Source: Bisporella sp. PMI_857 (lineage: Eukaryota; Ascomycota; Leotiomycetes; Helotiales; Helotiaceae). From it: a DNA stretch of 64,000 nucleotides. The stretch covers positions 62,001 to 126,000 of the forward strand of contig JAJSPD010000050.1 in assembly GCA_021307315.1 (NCBI GenBank), given 5' to 3'. Position numbers and translations under genes: made by a program. This document shows, one piece after another, positions 10,699-22,599 of the stretch (positions are counted from its first letter, which is position 1; each line of letters opens with the position of its first letter). The notes beneath the pieces are model-generated. The model did no database searches, was not told the DNA's origin, and saw nothing but the letters and a program-made list of their open reading frames with translations.

Positions 10699-13099
10699 GT
10701 ATCATGTTTGGATATTTGTTAGCCTAAAGGATATCAAAATGCTCACTACAATGTACAACAATAATGTAAAGTTGTATAATACAGTCACAACTGGACCATG
10801 CAACCGCTATCAACTGATTGGTTTGCGAAATAAAGCACTTAATTAATTGTCATGCGATATGCAACGAAAAAGAAGTCCATGAAGTTGTGGTGAGTTTGAT
10901 TGGTTTCTGAATATGTTGAGCACCCGATCTTGTTAGTCTCACTCAAGCAGCCAATCTGCTCACTGGTCTTGCTCTTTAGATCTATTTTAGGCAGGATTTG
11001 TTGTGTTAGTTTTACAGCCCTCGGAGTATCCCGCAAGTGTGTTACTAAGTCAATCTTTTAGCTTGCCTGGTATCATGATAGTGGGTCTAGAAGGGGTTCT
11101 CGATGGTCTAACCTTCTGAGCCTAGGGTTTGGAATATCGATTGGGATCTCGAGTACAAAGGGATCGGCGGGTAACCTTCGATTCTACAAGGGATAGCTCA
11201 AGGTATTAGAGGAGTTGAGCCTAGTTGTGAAGTGTTCTACGTTAGAAGATATCACCTCGGATTTTCCGCAATGATCGCAAAAATATAATCAATCATGTCC
11301 AAAAATAAATTAAATCTAGCGAATAATTTAGGTGGCTATTCAAATACACATAGAAAATAGGTATTGAATGAAATCTTGGAGGCACCACCTTTGTATCAGC
11401 ATGCTAAGATGGCTTTTCCAAGAATGGGGATATATACCAACAGACTTCCTTGCTGTCATTTCACATTAATCTTTACTTCTGTAAAAAGCGTAAGCTCGTC
11501 CTGCTTGAGATTTAGATGCGTGAGGTCTACTTTAGCGCCAGACTCGGGTTTTGCGATTTTTTTCAAAGTATATCATCACAGGCGCCTCATTACCATACTA
11601 ATCCAAGTCTAATTCATGAAACAGCCTCACTGCTTGCTCCCAACTCGGCCGCTTGGCGGATCTAGTTGCGGCAAAAGAGGTGAGCGGCGTTGCCATCGCA
11701 AGAGTACAAAATGCTACTGCGTATATCTTGGGGACATACTTCTATATATGATTTGGTACCATATGCTTTGAGCTTAGAATATACTGGTTTCAAATGTGAG
11801 GGAAAGGAGGCGAGGGGGCCCAGTACAAGATTCTTTGGAAGGAGATAAAGCTGAGGTATTGAAGGCGAACGCTGATGGAGCGCTTGCAAAGGAGGACATT
11901 GATGCATGATGGATATATAAAGGAAGATATCAAGGCAATATAATTTATAGACCACCATAACCCCGTCGGGTCGGTGGGATTGAATTGCTCTTGATATTTT
12001 ATGTTGCTGTACAGATGGTCGATAGACAAGACTATTCTAAAGCGTCTGCATAAAGAATTTTACCTGCCGATCTTTTCGTCTAAGCGAAATTAATGATGTT
12101 TCTCTTATGCCTCTGAGTTTCCTAAGTCTCAACTCTTTGTCTTCTCGAAAAACTTGTGAATTACCTTTGTTAGGCACCAGCGGAGTTGGCTCAATACCTG
12201 ACGGACCAAGGAGTGTTAGATACTCTGTGCATCGGCATCTTTCCTGCATTTTATCTGTGCAGAGAAGAATTAACAGCCGCCTAGATCTACTGAGTAAGTG
12301 ATTTACTAGGCGTAGAGCCTGGAAGCTCTGAAATATAGTGTACGATTATTTCAGTTTACTCAGACCGCTTTGCCAATACTACTTCACTTAAAATTTCCGA
12401 ACTAAGCTTATTTAGTTGCAAATGTTAGCGAAACGTTTGAAGTTAAATAGTAATTGTTTTAGTAGTAACAATAAGATTTTTGACTTTTTAACAATTTTTA
12501 ATTAGTTACAATTTAAATAGTTTATAAACAAAAACTACAGTATTATTGCAATATATTATAATATATTATAATACGACTAATAAAAGCTTGGTGAATATAA
12601 GATCAAGTGATATAATATCAATACCTTGGTCGATATGGAGCTCAAAGCGTGATAATTATTATATTATACTATTAGCTATACTGGGCCAAGATAGGCAAGC
12701 TCTTGAATCGACTACAGTATGTGGCAGAGGGATCGCCAATATCAGCTCTGCAGATATATCGTTTGCATCACGTGCCCAATATTATTTAGAAATTCTAATG
12801 TGAATACAAAGCACTCAGACTACTTTACCTCCTCGTATTTGGTGCCAGCGCATATCCACTAAATCTATTACTTATTATTTGTTAGACGCTAAAAAGGATT
12901 GTGTGCTTACTGAATCAATGCTATTTTTCGCACTTGTTAAGACAGTAAAGACAAAACTTTGATTCTGAAATTTGTATATTTTAAAGTAAAGACTGGATCA
13001 TGCTATGCCGGCGCGTGCACACACTGATAAAGCATGCAATAACATTATATAGTACGGAATAGCCTGTACTACTTTATATCACATCGCTGTTGCTGACTT
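10699..13099. other. AT-rich non-coding stretch
   Basis: No gene is supported. Open frames here are short, lack family resemblance and overlap on both strands. The part from about 12350 to 13090 is very AT-rich with many TATA/TTA runs and could be old transposon DNA. I could not define ends or target duplications. Confidence 0.4.
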
Positions 13100-13705
13100 T
13101 TACTCCACTTTCTCAAACGCTTTGAAAGCCTCTGGAATATCCGCCGCGGTCGTACTATTCGATACAGGCGCAACCAATTCATCAAGCTGACTGTTTCCTA
13201 TGCTTACCAGAGAGTACTTTTTCCTATCCTCGAGGATCAACAAGTCCGGCGTCGTGCACTTCTCCGCAACGGCCGCTGTATTTCTTTTCCTTTCACGGAA
13301 ACTATAGACCGCACCCGTGTACGGACCTTGGCCGAGACACTTGAAGTTAGTTTGATACGCAGTATCTAGCGTTTTTAATGGGCCACAGCGCTCCATTTCG
13401 TGGCCCCTGGCTTTGATGAACCAGTCGTTTGGTATGCCGCAGAAGCCAAAAAAGGGCACAGATCCTGATGGGAGGCCGCAGCAGACTTAGTGAAATATAT
13501 CAGACACTGTATACGGGCCAAAGGTAAGCGGAGATGAGTATCGTAAAAAGAGATAGCTACGCTAGGATTCAAGCCTTTGCATACAAGGGACGGATCGCTA
13601 CGGTCGGTACTAGAAGCGTGGAAGTAGACGTCAATTGCAGAAACTGCAGTGGCAAGGCCGAGGATAATGCGAGGTAATGCATATTGAACCGAAAAAATAG
13701 TTGAT
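13100..13705 (-). pseudogene. Possible secreted cysteine-containing protein, 5' end lost at a transposon
   Basis: On the minus strand a signal-peptide-like segment (LPRIILGLATAVSAIDVYF) leads into a polar stretch (HASSTDRSDPSLVCKGLNPS). A probable intron follows, then CCGLPSGSVPFFGFCGIPND and an open C-terminal part ending at 13100. Spaced cysteines and the hydrophobic start suggest a small secreted protein. I do not recognise the family. No ATG is in frame with the signal segment before the sequence runs into the terminal repeat of the element at 13716-15325. The plausible splice also joins the exons out of phase. The element probably removed or separated the start. An intact gene with a start in a spliced upstream exon is the alternative. 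Confidence 0.35.
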
Positions 13706-13715
13706 TACGGGGTCA

Positions 13716-15325
13716 CAGTTGGGCCAGGGTAGAGAAAAGCTTGGCCAGGGTAGACGGTTTTACGCTAGTAAAAGTTGATCCAGGGTAGAAAACAGTGCTT
13801 CTAAAGCTTGGCCAAGGTAGAAATAAGTATGCCAAGCATATGCTTGCTAACTTAATTTTTGTTTAGGGTGTATTTGCACGCTTGTGTTGATTAATAATAA
13901 GTTATTAAAAGAATTTGTATATAATTAACATATATAATGCATATATATAACTAATATATTAGCATTATTAACAATAGCAACAATTGAAGCAAAACGAGCT
14001 ATATATTATTAACAGATGTTATGTATATGCTTAATATATGCTCAAGAGGGCGAGGACTCAACACCTGTATGCGGTGCCCTCTACGAACCTCCAGCTCCCT
14101 TGCACGACGATAAGCTCTGCTTCACTGTGCCTGGGAGTCTGCAGAGCCGAGATTGAGTCAATTACAACTACGGTAAATGTTTTCTGACTTTATCGATACC
14201 GCCACGTCAGAGTTTTCACTTTCCAACTTCAACTTCGACATTTTTACGACAACAAAAAACGACAACTAAAAGACTGGAAAAGAAATACATAAAACGAAAA
14301 GCGAATAATTTGTCGATTATAACATCCGGCATACTATTGCAAGCTACGTAGAAGCTTGCTAGCAAAGTACGAATTTTTCTTTTTTCGATATTTTTTCAGC
14401 GAGTAGACTTGCAACGTCGCTTTTTCAAATCGCACTTTTACTAGCTATAAAAAGCTTTTTTTTTCAATAAGCTTACAGCATCCCCAACGCTTTTTACGGC
14501 ATTAAAAAGCTGAGTCAAAAACAATCTTATATTCGAAGTTCTATTTTTTTTCCGTTAACAACGGCTATTGTAACATTACAGCTTTTAAAAAAAACATAAA
14601 AAAAATAGCTAGGCGGAAAAAAAGCCAAAAAGCATAAAATAAACACCGAGTAGCTTTGCTTGATTTCGTGTCAAGTAGTTTTTAAAGTTGTTTTTCCTGA
14701 CAAGGCAGTATACACCAGGCTAGCGTTTGGTCAGTGTAGCGATATAGAAACAAGAGCCAATTACTTACTAAGTACTGCGTCGAATGACTGTTTATTTAAG
14801 CACTATGCTGTTGATAGAAAGCTGGAGAATTAAGCTGGGATAGGGTATACTATCTGAGGATTAGGTACTCGAGGCCCCTAGGCAGGAGGACCTAGTAGTG
14901 TTACATAGTCACGGACTGATACAGCACGAATCAAATCAATCAATCATCAAATATATGCTCAAAATATGCTAAGCTTATAGCGCTATTACAGGTTTACAAC
15001 GTAAATACATATTATTTAATACAAGCACTTACAACCCGTATATTATCGACGTAATACTTTTATTAATATTACATTTTTAACAGAATAGTTTGTTTACTTT
15101 TATTACATAATTAATTAAACCGCATTCCAACTATACGCTTACTATATACTAAGAATGCGCTGGACTTACACTAAACTAGCTACTATACTACAATTGGAAT
15201 ACAACTTAACTTGAGCCAGAGTAGAACTTCGTGCTTCTCAAGCTTGGCCAGGGTAGAGCATTTTAGTCAAAATTAAGGTTCGATTCTCTACCCTGGCCAA
15301 GCTTTTCTCTACCCTGGGCCAACTG
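13716..15325. mobile_element. Non-autonomous TIR DNA transposon with subterminal repeats
   Basis: The left end at 13716 and the right end at 15325 match as inverted repeats for about 45 bases, sharing ccagggtagagaaaagcttg and the next block ggccagggtaga. Similarity may extend a few bases outward (cggggtca/gcgggttc), so the exact ends and the target duplication are uncertain. The motif ccagggtaga or close variants recurs about eight times near both ends, in both orientations, as expected for transposase binding sites. The interior has no coding capacity. A separate 905-base insertion at 14046-14950 accounts for over half its length; without it the element would be about 693 bases. The superfamily is not determined. 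Confidence 0.8.
14046..14950 (+). mobile_element. Nested insertion with 12-bp target duplication and AATC-type tail
   Basis: This 905-base block is flanked by perfect 12-base direct repeats, atatatgctcaa, at 14034-14045 and 14951-14962. Its right end is a short simple repeat (cgaatcaaatcaatcaatca). A long target duplication plus a 3' simple-repeat tail is the usual result of target-primed reverse transcription by a LINE or SINE. Base composition changes at the left edge (GC-rich gagggcgaggactc). The middle is rich in A and T runs. No reverse transcriptase is encoded, so it would be a SINE-like or heavily truncated copy. Confidence 0.6.
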
Positions 15326-15979
15326 GAACCCGCAGTTCAGGTTGAGTGAAGGATAGGCACTCCAGTCATGGGAAGGAAGCAGGTCGGGATTGACAGTTCC
15401 GGGGTAAGTTCCACGGATCTGAGCATTCTTACCTCAGGCTACCTTGCCAGGTGGTCGAAACGTCTAGTACTTGGTTGTATTAATAACTGACATTCAAGGT
15501 GGGTCGCGATAACAATTGTCCAGGATCAGTACATACAGCAATGCCTCGAATTGTAAATGGAATCGCGGCTGAAGATGTTCATGTCTCTATCAAATCATTA
15601 ATCAACCAGCTTGACAGGAGATTAAGTAAAGAATAAAGCTATCTACGCGTAAAAAGGTGGGTATGTGTACATGCCAGTGTATCACGTGATTATACAGGCC
15701 AGGCTATGACCACCATTATGTTATTGAGTGCCAAGATATTCGCTCCTGGTTGAGATGTCTCGGCGGCTGCCCCGAATCGCGGAGGCAGTGTTTTGCTTCA
15801 ACCAGTAAAGAAGCATGATTTTTTGACTCATTCACCATGAGAAGCAAACAAATATAAGCAGGCAGTGTTTTCCAAAATATTTTGAATCTTTATTTACAAC
15901 CTATACGCGACCCTCAAGGGCAACACTCTCGCGAAGCAAGCAAATATCCAGAAGCGTTCTACAATACCGCATGTTAGGA
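15326..15979. other. Intergenic upstream of the RNA cyclase gene
   Basis: No recognised gene. A 31-codon open frame from the ATG at 15541 (MPRIVNGIAAEDVHVS...) has protein-like composition, but it is too short and isolated to call. The promoter and leader of the cyclase gene should lie at the 3' end. Confidence 0.4.
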
Positions 15980-17359
15980 ATGGCATCTACAAAGTCCAAG
16001 AAGCTCGAGAAGCTCGTTAAGCTCGATGGCAGGACTGGTGAAGGCGGAGGGCAGGTCGTTAGAATCGCTATGGCCTTGGCCGCATTAACTGGCACTCCTG
16101 TTCGGATCGACCATGTTCGCGGAAATAGGTGACACTTGTTCCTCCCTTGAAATATAATTCATGCTAATAAATTTGAAGGCCAGGAAAGCGTGGTGGTGGT
16201 AGGTCACATTTGGTCAAAGCGTGAATATCTGGACTAACTCAGTCAAGGCCTGAAAGCACAACACGCTTCAGCTATCAATTACCTCGCAGAAGCCACTACT
16301 GCCGAGGTCACAGGCTCAGAAGTAGGAAGCAAGACTGTCGAGTTTGAAGCCATCTTGTCTCCTGCAGAGTTGATAAATCGCAATGTCAAGATCGATGTGG
16401 GAGGCGTGGGAAGCGTCATGTTGGTGTTTCAATCGATCTTTCCTTTTCTTCTCTTCGCTGGAAACGAGGAAGGATCCTCAATCAACGTTACAATACGCGG
16501 TGGCACAAATGTGAGTTTCTCACTGTCTTACGAGTATCTTGACCAAGTTCTATTGCCTTCTCTGGAGAGATTTGGCGTTAGTGTTGGACGGAAGCTAGAG
16601 TATCGAGGATGGTCTCACGGAGGTCCTCAATCGGGCTCAGTGAAATTTGAAGTCAATCCTCTGCCAATTGGACATATGTTGAAAACGCCAGAATGGCCCG
16701 TAGAGCAGGGTACATTGACTAGGATTGACATATCAATTATAGCTCCACCAGAGCTTCTCCAGCCACTTCGAGAGTGTTTCACTTTTGAGACCGGATTAGT
16801 TTTTCCAAATATCGAGATTAAGTTTGTCGTTGTCGAAGCGAGCAATCACAAAGCACGGATCTATACCCTTCTTGTGGCCCATACATCAACTGCGCTGCGC
16901 TTCGGCCGCGATTGGTTGTATGATAGAACTACGAAAAATAAGAGTGCTGATAAGATAAGCACGGAAATTGCACAAAACGTTGTTGACCAACTTGATGCTG
17001 AACTACGAAAAGGTGGACTGGCTGATGAGTACCTCCAAGATCAGCTCATAATTTTCCAAGCTCTTGCTGAAGGCAGTTCAAGCATTCCGGGATCAAAAGA
17101 AGTGCTAGAATCTGACAAAGACAGGATTGACCGCACAGTTGAACCATTTGGGGATGGGAGTACGCATACAACCACCGCAAGATGGGTGACGAGCCAGTTG
17201 CTTCCTGATGTAAATTGGAAGGACAGTGGGAGAATCTGTGAGGGTATTGGCTGGAAGCTTCCCATCAAGAACACTGATGATGTCCCTTTGGTTCCCACCA
17301 TTGAACGCCTCACCATAGCTCCGTCTATGGGAATTGTTGGCAATACTTCTGAACTTTGA
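15980..17359 (+). CDS. RNA 3'-terminal phosphate cyclase
   Basis: RtcA-family enzymes convert an RNA 3'-phosphate to a 2',3'-cyclic phosphate with ATP, through an adenylated enzyme histidine, and act in RNA end processing. Exons are 15980-16128, 16179-16198 (only 20 bases) and 16248-17359, giving 426 residues with all phases consistent. The family signature GRTGEGGGQVVR lies at residues 17-28, and RPGKRGGGLKAQH spans the two introns at about 50-62. GGVGSVMLVFQSIFPFLLFA and GGTNVSFS follow, then the insert-domain region. THTTTARWVTSQLLPD near the C-terminus supplies the histidine expected to be adenylated in true cyclases, which argues for RtcA rather than the nucleolar Rcl1 paralogue. The start fits the usual short N-terminus. 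It lies 650 bases from the transposon and appears intact. Confidence 0.93.
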
Positions 17360-17932
17360 GTCTGTCTCGAAAAGATATTAGTGAAGAATATTTGCAATTC
17401 TATTAGAAACCCACGAAGGGAATAGGAACAGGTATGATACAGCGATATACTAAGATTAAGAAGAGGAGGCGGAAAGTGTTGATGCTGATGATAGTGCTGC
17501 GTAATAACGGCCCTTCCAGAATTAATCGCAAGAAATGCGGTATTTGCAGGACTCATGACAGCTTGATTCCACCGCTGGTGGGGTTTCACTTAGCATCATG
17601 GCTGATTAATTAAAGTTTCTAGATTTGGAGATATTATATGCTAGACGTTGTGCGGAGTAGAGATGCGATGCAGAGCAACCACCACCGCCCCAAGTAGGAG
17701 AGCCTCTCTTTCAGCCCGCCGAGCTCATTTAACGACACATGTTAATACGACTATATTTTATTTGCTTGAGCCTTTTATTTCCTTGTGTTCGGCGTCAATA
17801 TGAGCGGTCAAGGGGACATGCCTTCAGAGCACCTTCACTCTCAGCAGTCTTGACACAGCCGCAAATCTTGTCTATACAGCATGTTTACTCTGAGTGGGCG
17901 AATTCATGGACTCGAACTGAACATTTATCAAA
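17360..17932. other. Intergenic between the RNA cyclase gene and a HET relic
   Basis: 3' flank of the cyclase gene, then upstream sequence of a HET relic. I see nothing recognisable. Confidence 0.4.
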
Positions 17933-18714
17933 ATGTCAACACTATTCCGAACACTTCGGATTGATGAGCCTGAGATCCGACTTTTAGAAATTTAGTCAGG
18001 GGAAAGACTATGCCATCATTCAAGTTACATCATTTTCTGTTAGATGAAGTGCCAAACTTTTGCGCTAACTCTTATGCTTGGAGGACAAATGAAGAGATTG
18101 GGCAAATTTTGATCAAGGTGAAACAATTTTGGATCTGGGTGATTTTGTGTCGCATCTTGAGAGATCGTATATCTATTTTGAAAGGTATCATAGATAACCA
18201 CGAAATCCTTCAATCTTGCTTGTCTCCGTATATCTGGATTGAAGCTATCTGCATAAACCAGCTGGATTTCGAGGAGCGGTTGAGGCAAATCCTGCTCATA
18301 GGATGGATATACAAGAGGGGAGCTGTGGCAGTATGTCTCGATAGAACGGACAAAGCTGTAGGCAGAATGGCCGGCCGCGAGATCCCTCTTGCAGATACAG
18401 CAAAATCTAGACGCAAAGGAAGAGATAATGGTCTCAGACCAGTCATGGGAGGCGTTTTATCATTTCTTTGCCAAAGCTGGTTCATGCGAATATCGGTAAT
18501 ACAGGAATTTATTCTACCAAGCGATGAAAATTGTCGACTCTTGCTCAACAATTACAGGCTGAACTCTTTTAGTTTATGGAAAGTAGCGATCGAGCTCTTC
18601 AGCTTGGACCCAGCATGCCTGAGCATATCCGAAAGGATATTTACGAGAGAAGGTATGAAACAATACCTTTCTTTGGCCGAAGTCAAAGTTGAAGCCACGG
18701 GAAGGAAAGGCTAG
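17933..18714 (+). pseudogene. HET-domain (heterokaryon incompatibility) relic 1
   Basis: From the ATG at 17933 the sequence reads FRTLRIDEPEIRLLEI, the usual HET N-terminal EIRLLEL strand, then stops at TAG 17993-17995. The protein resumes in another frame with KLHHFLLDEVPNFCANSYAW, the degraded start of the HET domain (family: EALSYxWG). IWIEAICINQLDFEERLRQI (family: IWIDAICINQ) and CQSWFMRISVIQEFILPSD (family: RPWFxRxWVIQE) follow. The second half is a 234-codon open stretch. HET proteins trigger cell death after fusion of unlike strains. The aromatic and acidic core residues are partly lost (Ser for Trp, Ser for Trp in WVIQE), so it is decayed. Confidence 0.75.
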
Positions 18715-19294
18715 GACGCTAGATGTGCAGTAGCGTTACTTTGGAAATTTTGGGATCGCATGGCTACTGACCCTCCGGACAAATTATATTAATTGCTTGG
18801 AATTCTGAATCAAACTCTGCCATTGACGGGATATCGGCAAATCAGATATCTGATAGTTTTGATGCGCAAAAGCTGATCATCGACTATGACACCCCTGTCG
18901 AGGAAGTTTACGCTAGCTTTGTAGATTCGATAATATCTAGCACTAACTCCCTACTGTAATCTGCGCTTCGCAACATCCAAACTCATTCACCAGATCGTGG
19001 GCTCCGAACTGGCAGAGCCATGGCAAAGGACTGCTTTCTCTCTTATAATATCCACATGATGTTGTGCAATATCAGTAAAGGAGGATATAGATTGAGAAGT
19101 AGTTCGCTGTCACAATATGGATTATACCACTTAATGCTAAATGTTGGGTTCAGTTTCACATCAGACGTACCCTGTAGACATGGGTCCAATACTTAAGCGT
19201 GCTTTTGCGGCCCGCACCGAATCCACATTTTGCCAAGAGTATGAACCTCTTTCCCGACGCAACCTTCACTGAACAATGCATTGACTGGGAGAAC
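18715..19294. other. Intergenic between two HET loci
   Basis: No gene recognised. It could include the decayed 3' end of the upstream HET relic and the promoter of the intact HET gene. An in-frame ATG near 19241 would extend the downstream protein by 18 residues. Confidence 0.35.
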
Positions 19295-21222
19295 ATGCGC
19301 CTTCTGAATGCCAATACATTGGAAATTGAGGATTACTATGGAGATATACCACCGTACGCGATCCTATCCCATACCTGGGAGGAACAGGAGGTAAGTTACC
19401 AGGAGTTCACTGGTGAAACAGCAGCATCTTTGAAAGGCTACAAGAAGATCACTGGATGTTGCAAGCAGGCGTTGTCTGATGGGATTGAGTATGTGGTACG
19501 CGCTCTTCTCTAATTACTTAGTTTTTGACACTAAGACTAGGCTACATAGTGGATAGATACCTGCTGTATTGATAAGCGGTCATCGTCTGAGCTATCCGAG
19601 GCAATTAACTCTATGTTCCAATGGTAAGTGTTTAGAAACCCAAAGCATCATGGTAGCTTTTCAAGATATAATGAATAGATTGCTCGCACGCTGCACTTTA
19701 GGGTATTCATGTTTGAAGAGTACATAGTCTTTCGCATAACACTTGTGCTCTCAATCCCCACCAAGGCAGAGACACTGACCCTGAGTTATGTAGGTATCGA
19801 GACTCTGCTATATGTTATGCATACTTACAGGATGTCGATATCAAAGAAGATCCCACTGCTTTTCCTTCAAGTTTTAGAAGAAGTCGTTGGTTTAAGAGAG
19901 GATGGACACTACAAGAACTAATAGCACCATCGGTGATTTTATTCTATGCTTCCGAATGGGCATCGATTGGAACACGGGATCAACTCAAAGAAACCATTGC
20001 CGAGATTACTAAGATTGATCGTCAGTTTTTCAGCTATGGCAAGCTGAGTGACTATAGCATTGCCCAGAAGTTCTCCTGGGCATCAGGACGTCGGACCACA
20101 CGTATAGAGGATGAAGCATATTGCCTGCTAGGTATATTCGGCGTCAGTATGCCGCTGCTATATGGCGAGGGTAGTCGAGCATTTGCTCGACTTCAAGAGG
20201 AACTCATGCGGGAATCGGACGACCAGTCCATCTTTGCATGGTCTGGCGCAGCGTCTGATGTAGAAGAAGTATCGTATACTTTTATTTCAAGCACCACGGG
20301 CTTACTCGCCCCATCTCCCGCGGAATTCGCTAAATCAGGAGAGATCATAAGATGCGATGATGATGCCAAGTCTCCTCCATTCTCGATAACGAATAGAGGC
20401 ATTCAAATCACTCTCCCAGTTCTTCATGACCATACCATCCCGTACGTCCCATTTGGAGGCAACACATACGGAATTGCCAGTGGGATAACTTTCAACTTGT
20501 CGCTCATTGGAACATTAGCTATTCTCAACTGTCGCTCGTCAAAGAACTTGAACTCACGCATAGCGATAGTCGTAGAGCAGAGTCAAGCAGGCGCGAGATA
20601 CTCGCGTTACTCGCGTACCAACCATACTCTTGGTCTTATAGACATACCGTTGAGCGATATTGAACAATTTGCCCACCAACCTCAGGACCTTCTCATCCAG
20701 GCACGTGAAGTTAATCAGGAGGGGATATTCTGGTCAAGTCAGAATCGTGAAAAGCTTGTGATCCTTAAGGGGTTAACATCGAAAGATTGGGAACAATACA
20801 CATTAGGCGAATCGGAGGTCCAAACTCACCATCAGGGAAATGGCAACATGACGCTGCGGATCCCAAGTTCATTTTTGGTGCGAAAGCAAAATATGCTGTT
20901 CAAGTTTAATGAGGACAAAGAAGAAGCTTTCTCATTGGTGCTAAAGTGGCATGAAGGGTCAAGCTATGTTGAATCAAAGGCTATTGCGGTGGATCTTAGT
21001 ATTAAACGAAGTATTCTCGAGCGTATTAGGCCAATTTTCAGCGAGAAAGAACAAAAACACGAATTGACAGCAAACTACGATAATATTAAAGCGGGACCGG
21101 ACGATGATATCCGTATGGGGCTGGATTTCACGATTTTTCCACATGCGACCATAATATATTTGCCTGGTTTGAATGAGGCCAAAAAGCTGATGAGAGAGGT
21201 CGACCTAATGATTCGTAAGTGA
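19295..21222 (+). CDS. HET-domain protein (HET-E/HET-D-like N-terminus), intact
   Basis: Exons are 19295-19495, 19550-19623 and 19794-21222, giving 567 residues with matching splice phases; intron 2 is 170 bases. The N-terminus MRLLNANTLEIEDYYGD and YAILSHTWEEQEVSYQEF (20-37) are typical of HET-E-type proteins. WIDTCCIDK (68-76), AINSMFQWYRDSAICYAYL (85-103), and SRWFKRGWTLQELIAP (122-137) complete the HET domain. The WASxRRTTRxEDxAYCLLGIF block follows. The C-terminal 300 residues have no NACHT, WD40 or ankyrin signature that I can see. Such proteins act in the cytosol in allorecognition and programmed cell death between hyphae. I start at the MRLLN methionine because the family does. All key HET residues appear present. 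Confidence 0.9.
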
Positions 21223-21701
21223 GTACACCCGAAATTTAATACGGACTCTCACAATTTGCTTTATACTAAGACGGGTAATAGTTGGGACAACTTTAAAACT
21301 TCCTTGAATATTTCAGAAGCAACTTAAAATCTTGTAACACCTTCAATTACAATTGTTGGTGATTCTCCTGATTCGCTCGGACAATTTCCATCTCGACCTA
21401 GCAGTAATCAATTGATACTTTCATAACAGAAGATGGCATTCCATATTCTGGCCAGCTGGCATGAAGTCCAGCCTCTCATCAATGACACAACAAAAATGAG
21501 TTAAAGAATTATGTCTTAGAGCCATTCAGCACTCCCTTCTCTCAACATTGTACAGATTTTTGCTTCCGAGCCTTTACTCATCATGTTTGGCCACGTATTT
21601 CGCCATATGGTCTGGAAGTAAATATTGACCCATGTAATTCTCTCAAGTTCAATTTCAATCAATACTATTTGTTGATCAGATGTTTGTCAATACCCCCATA
21701 A
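21223..21701. other. Intergenic
   Basis: 3' flank of the HET gene; no gene, repeat or RNA recognised. Confidence 0.4.
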
Positions 21702-22599
21702 ATGCTCATGAAGATGAGTCGAACAAAATGGGCATCTTCAAAATATTTCGCAGACGCTCCTAACGAACTCAAAGACATAATGTGGGAATACGCAGTTGAG
21801 TGCGTCGAACCTCGACTTGTTAAGCCTAATTGCCTTAGATATATATCCAGGATAGATAAAAACCTCTTTCTCAGAGCTAGTATCTAGCTAATTCTCTTCG
21901 CAGGGCGTCACCATGCATGCTCTAGGTCCAGGTAAATAGTTTAGATGAAGTATCAGCCATGTATCGCATACAGCTTAGAACCTACCTTTCCTGTGAAAAG
22001 CGGTACATTTCTATGTGCCCTTTGACAAAAATATCTTTCTCATGGAACCCGTCCAGGCTGGTTACGTACTCCCCCATTTATGTACACCTCATGACTGGTC
22101 CGGGCGAGCAATTCATATTAAACTTTATGCGATAATGATCATGTTTATATCACAAGAAAATTGATGGCGTTGTAATCATCGGACTAGTTCATGCTTGTCT
22201 CTAGCCAGTGTGCTACGTGATGGGCCATGAGCGTGTCCAAATCAATGCTCTGCGGTATGAATGGTAACTAGATGGCTAATGGAGCTAAGGGAGATTGGAG
22301 CCAAATGGCGACCGGAGGAAGCTCAGAAGGCACAACCTAATTGGTCAATTCTTGACAGCCACTGGCCATGCAGATCTAGGATAGAATATTTTAGTAGAGA
22401 GGATGGAAACACATTAATTAATGCTTTCATTCGGTGTGGCTTTGACCAGACATTGGCGGAGACGTTGGATAAGTACACAGCTGACCTAGCGAACAAGGCT
22501 TCTATGGTTGGTGATGGGATACTAAAGCACGAGCATAAGATGCCTGATCGGACTTTTCGGCAGTTGCGTGTGGGCAAAATATTGATAAATGCACTCTAA
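21702..22599 (+). pseudogene. 2EXR-domain-like protein relic
   Basis: KYFADAPNELKDIMWEYAVECVEPRLV near 21735-21825 resembles the fungal 2EXR domain opening (FxxLPxELRxxIWxxA...PRxV). After stops and frame changes, another frame near 22007-22130 reads AVHFYVPFDKNIFLMEPVQAGYVLP, similar to the second strand of that domain, where residues precede D-x-x-x-L. The 112-codon open stretch at 22261-22599 (charged, helical) may be the C-terminal part. Function of 2EXR proteins is unknown; they are expanded in Leotiomycetes and related fungi. The reading frame is broken more than once. The assignment rests on short motifs only. Confidence 0.4.

Noticed and set aside
12100..12300. Possible LTR-like or coding fragment on the minus strand (LGPSGIEPTPLVPNK)
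   Set aside because: No paired long repeat, no TG...CA ends with 5-bp duplications and no family match that I can name.
15541..15636. 31-codon ORF MPRIVNGIAAEDVHVS...
   Set aside because: Too short and isolated; no recognisable family or splice partner.
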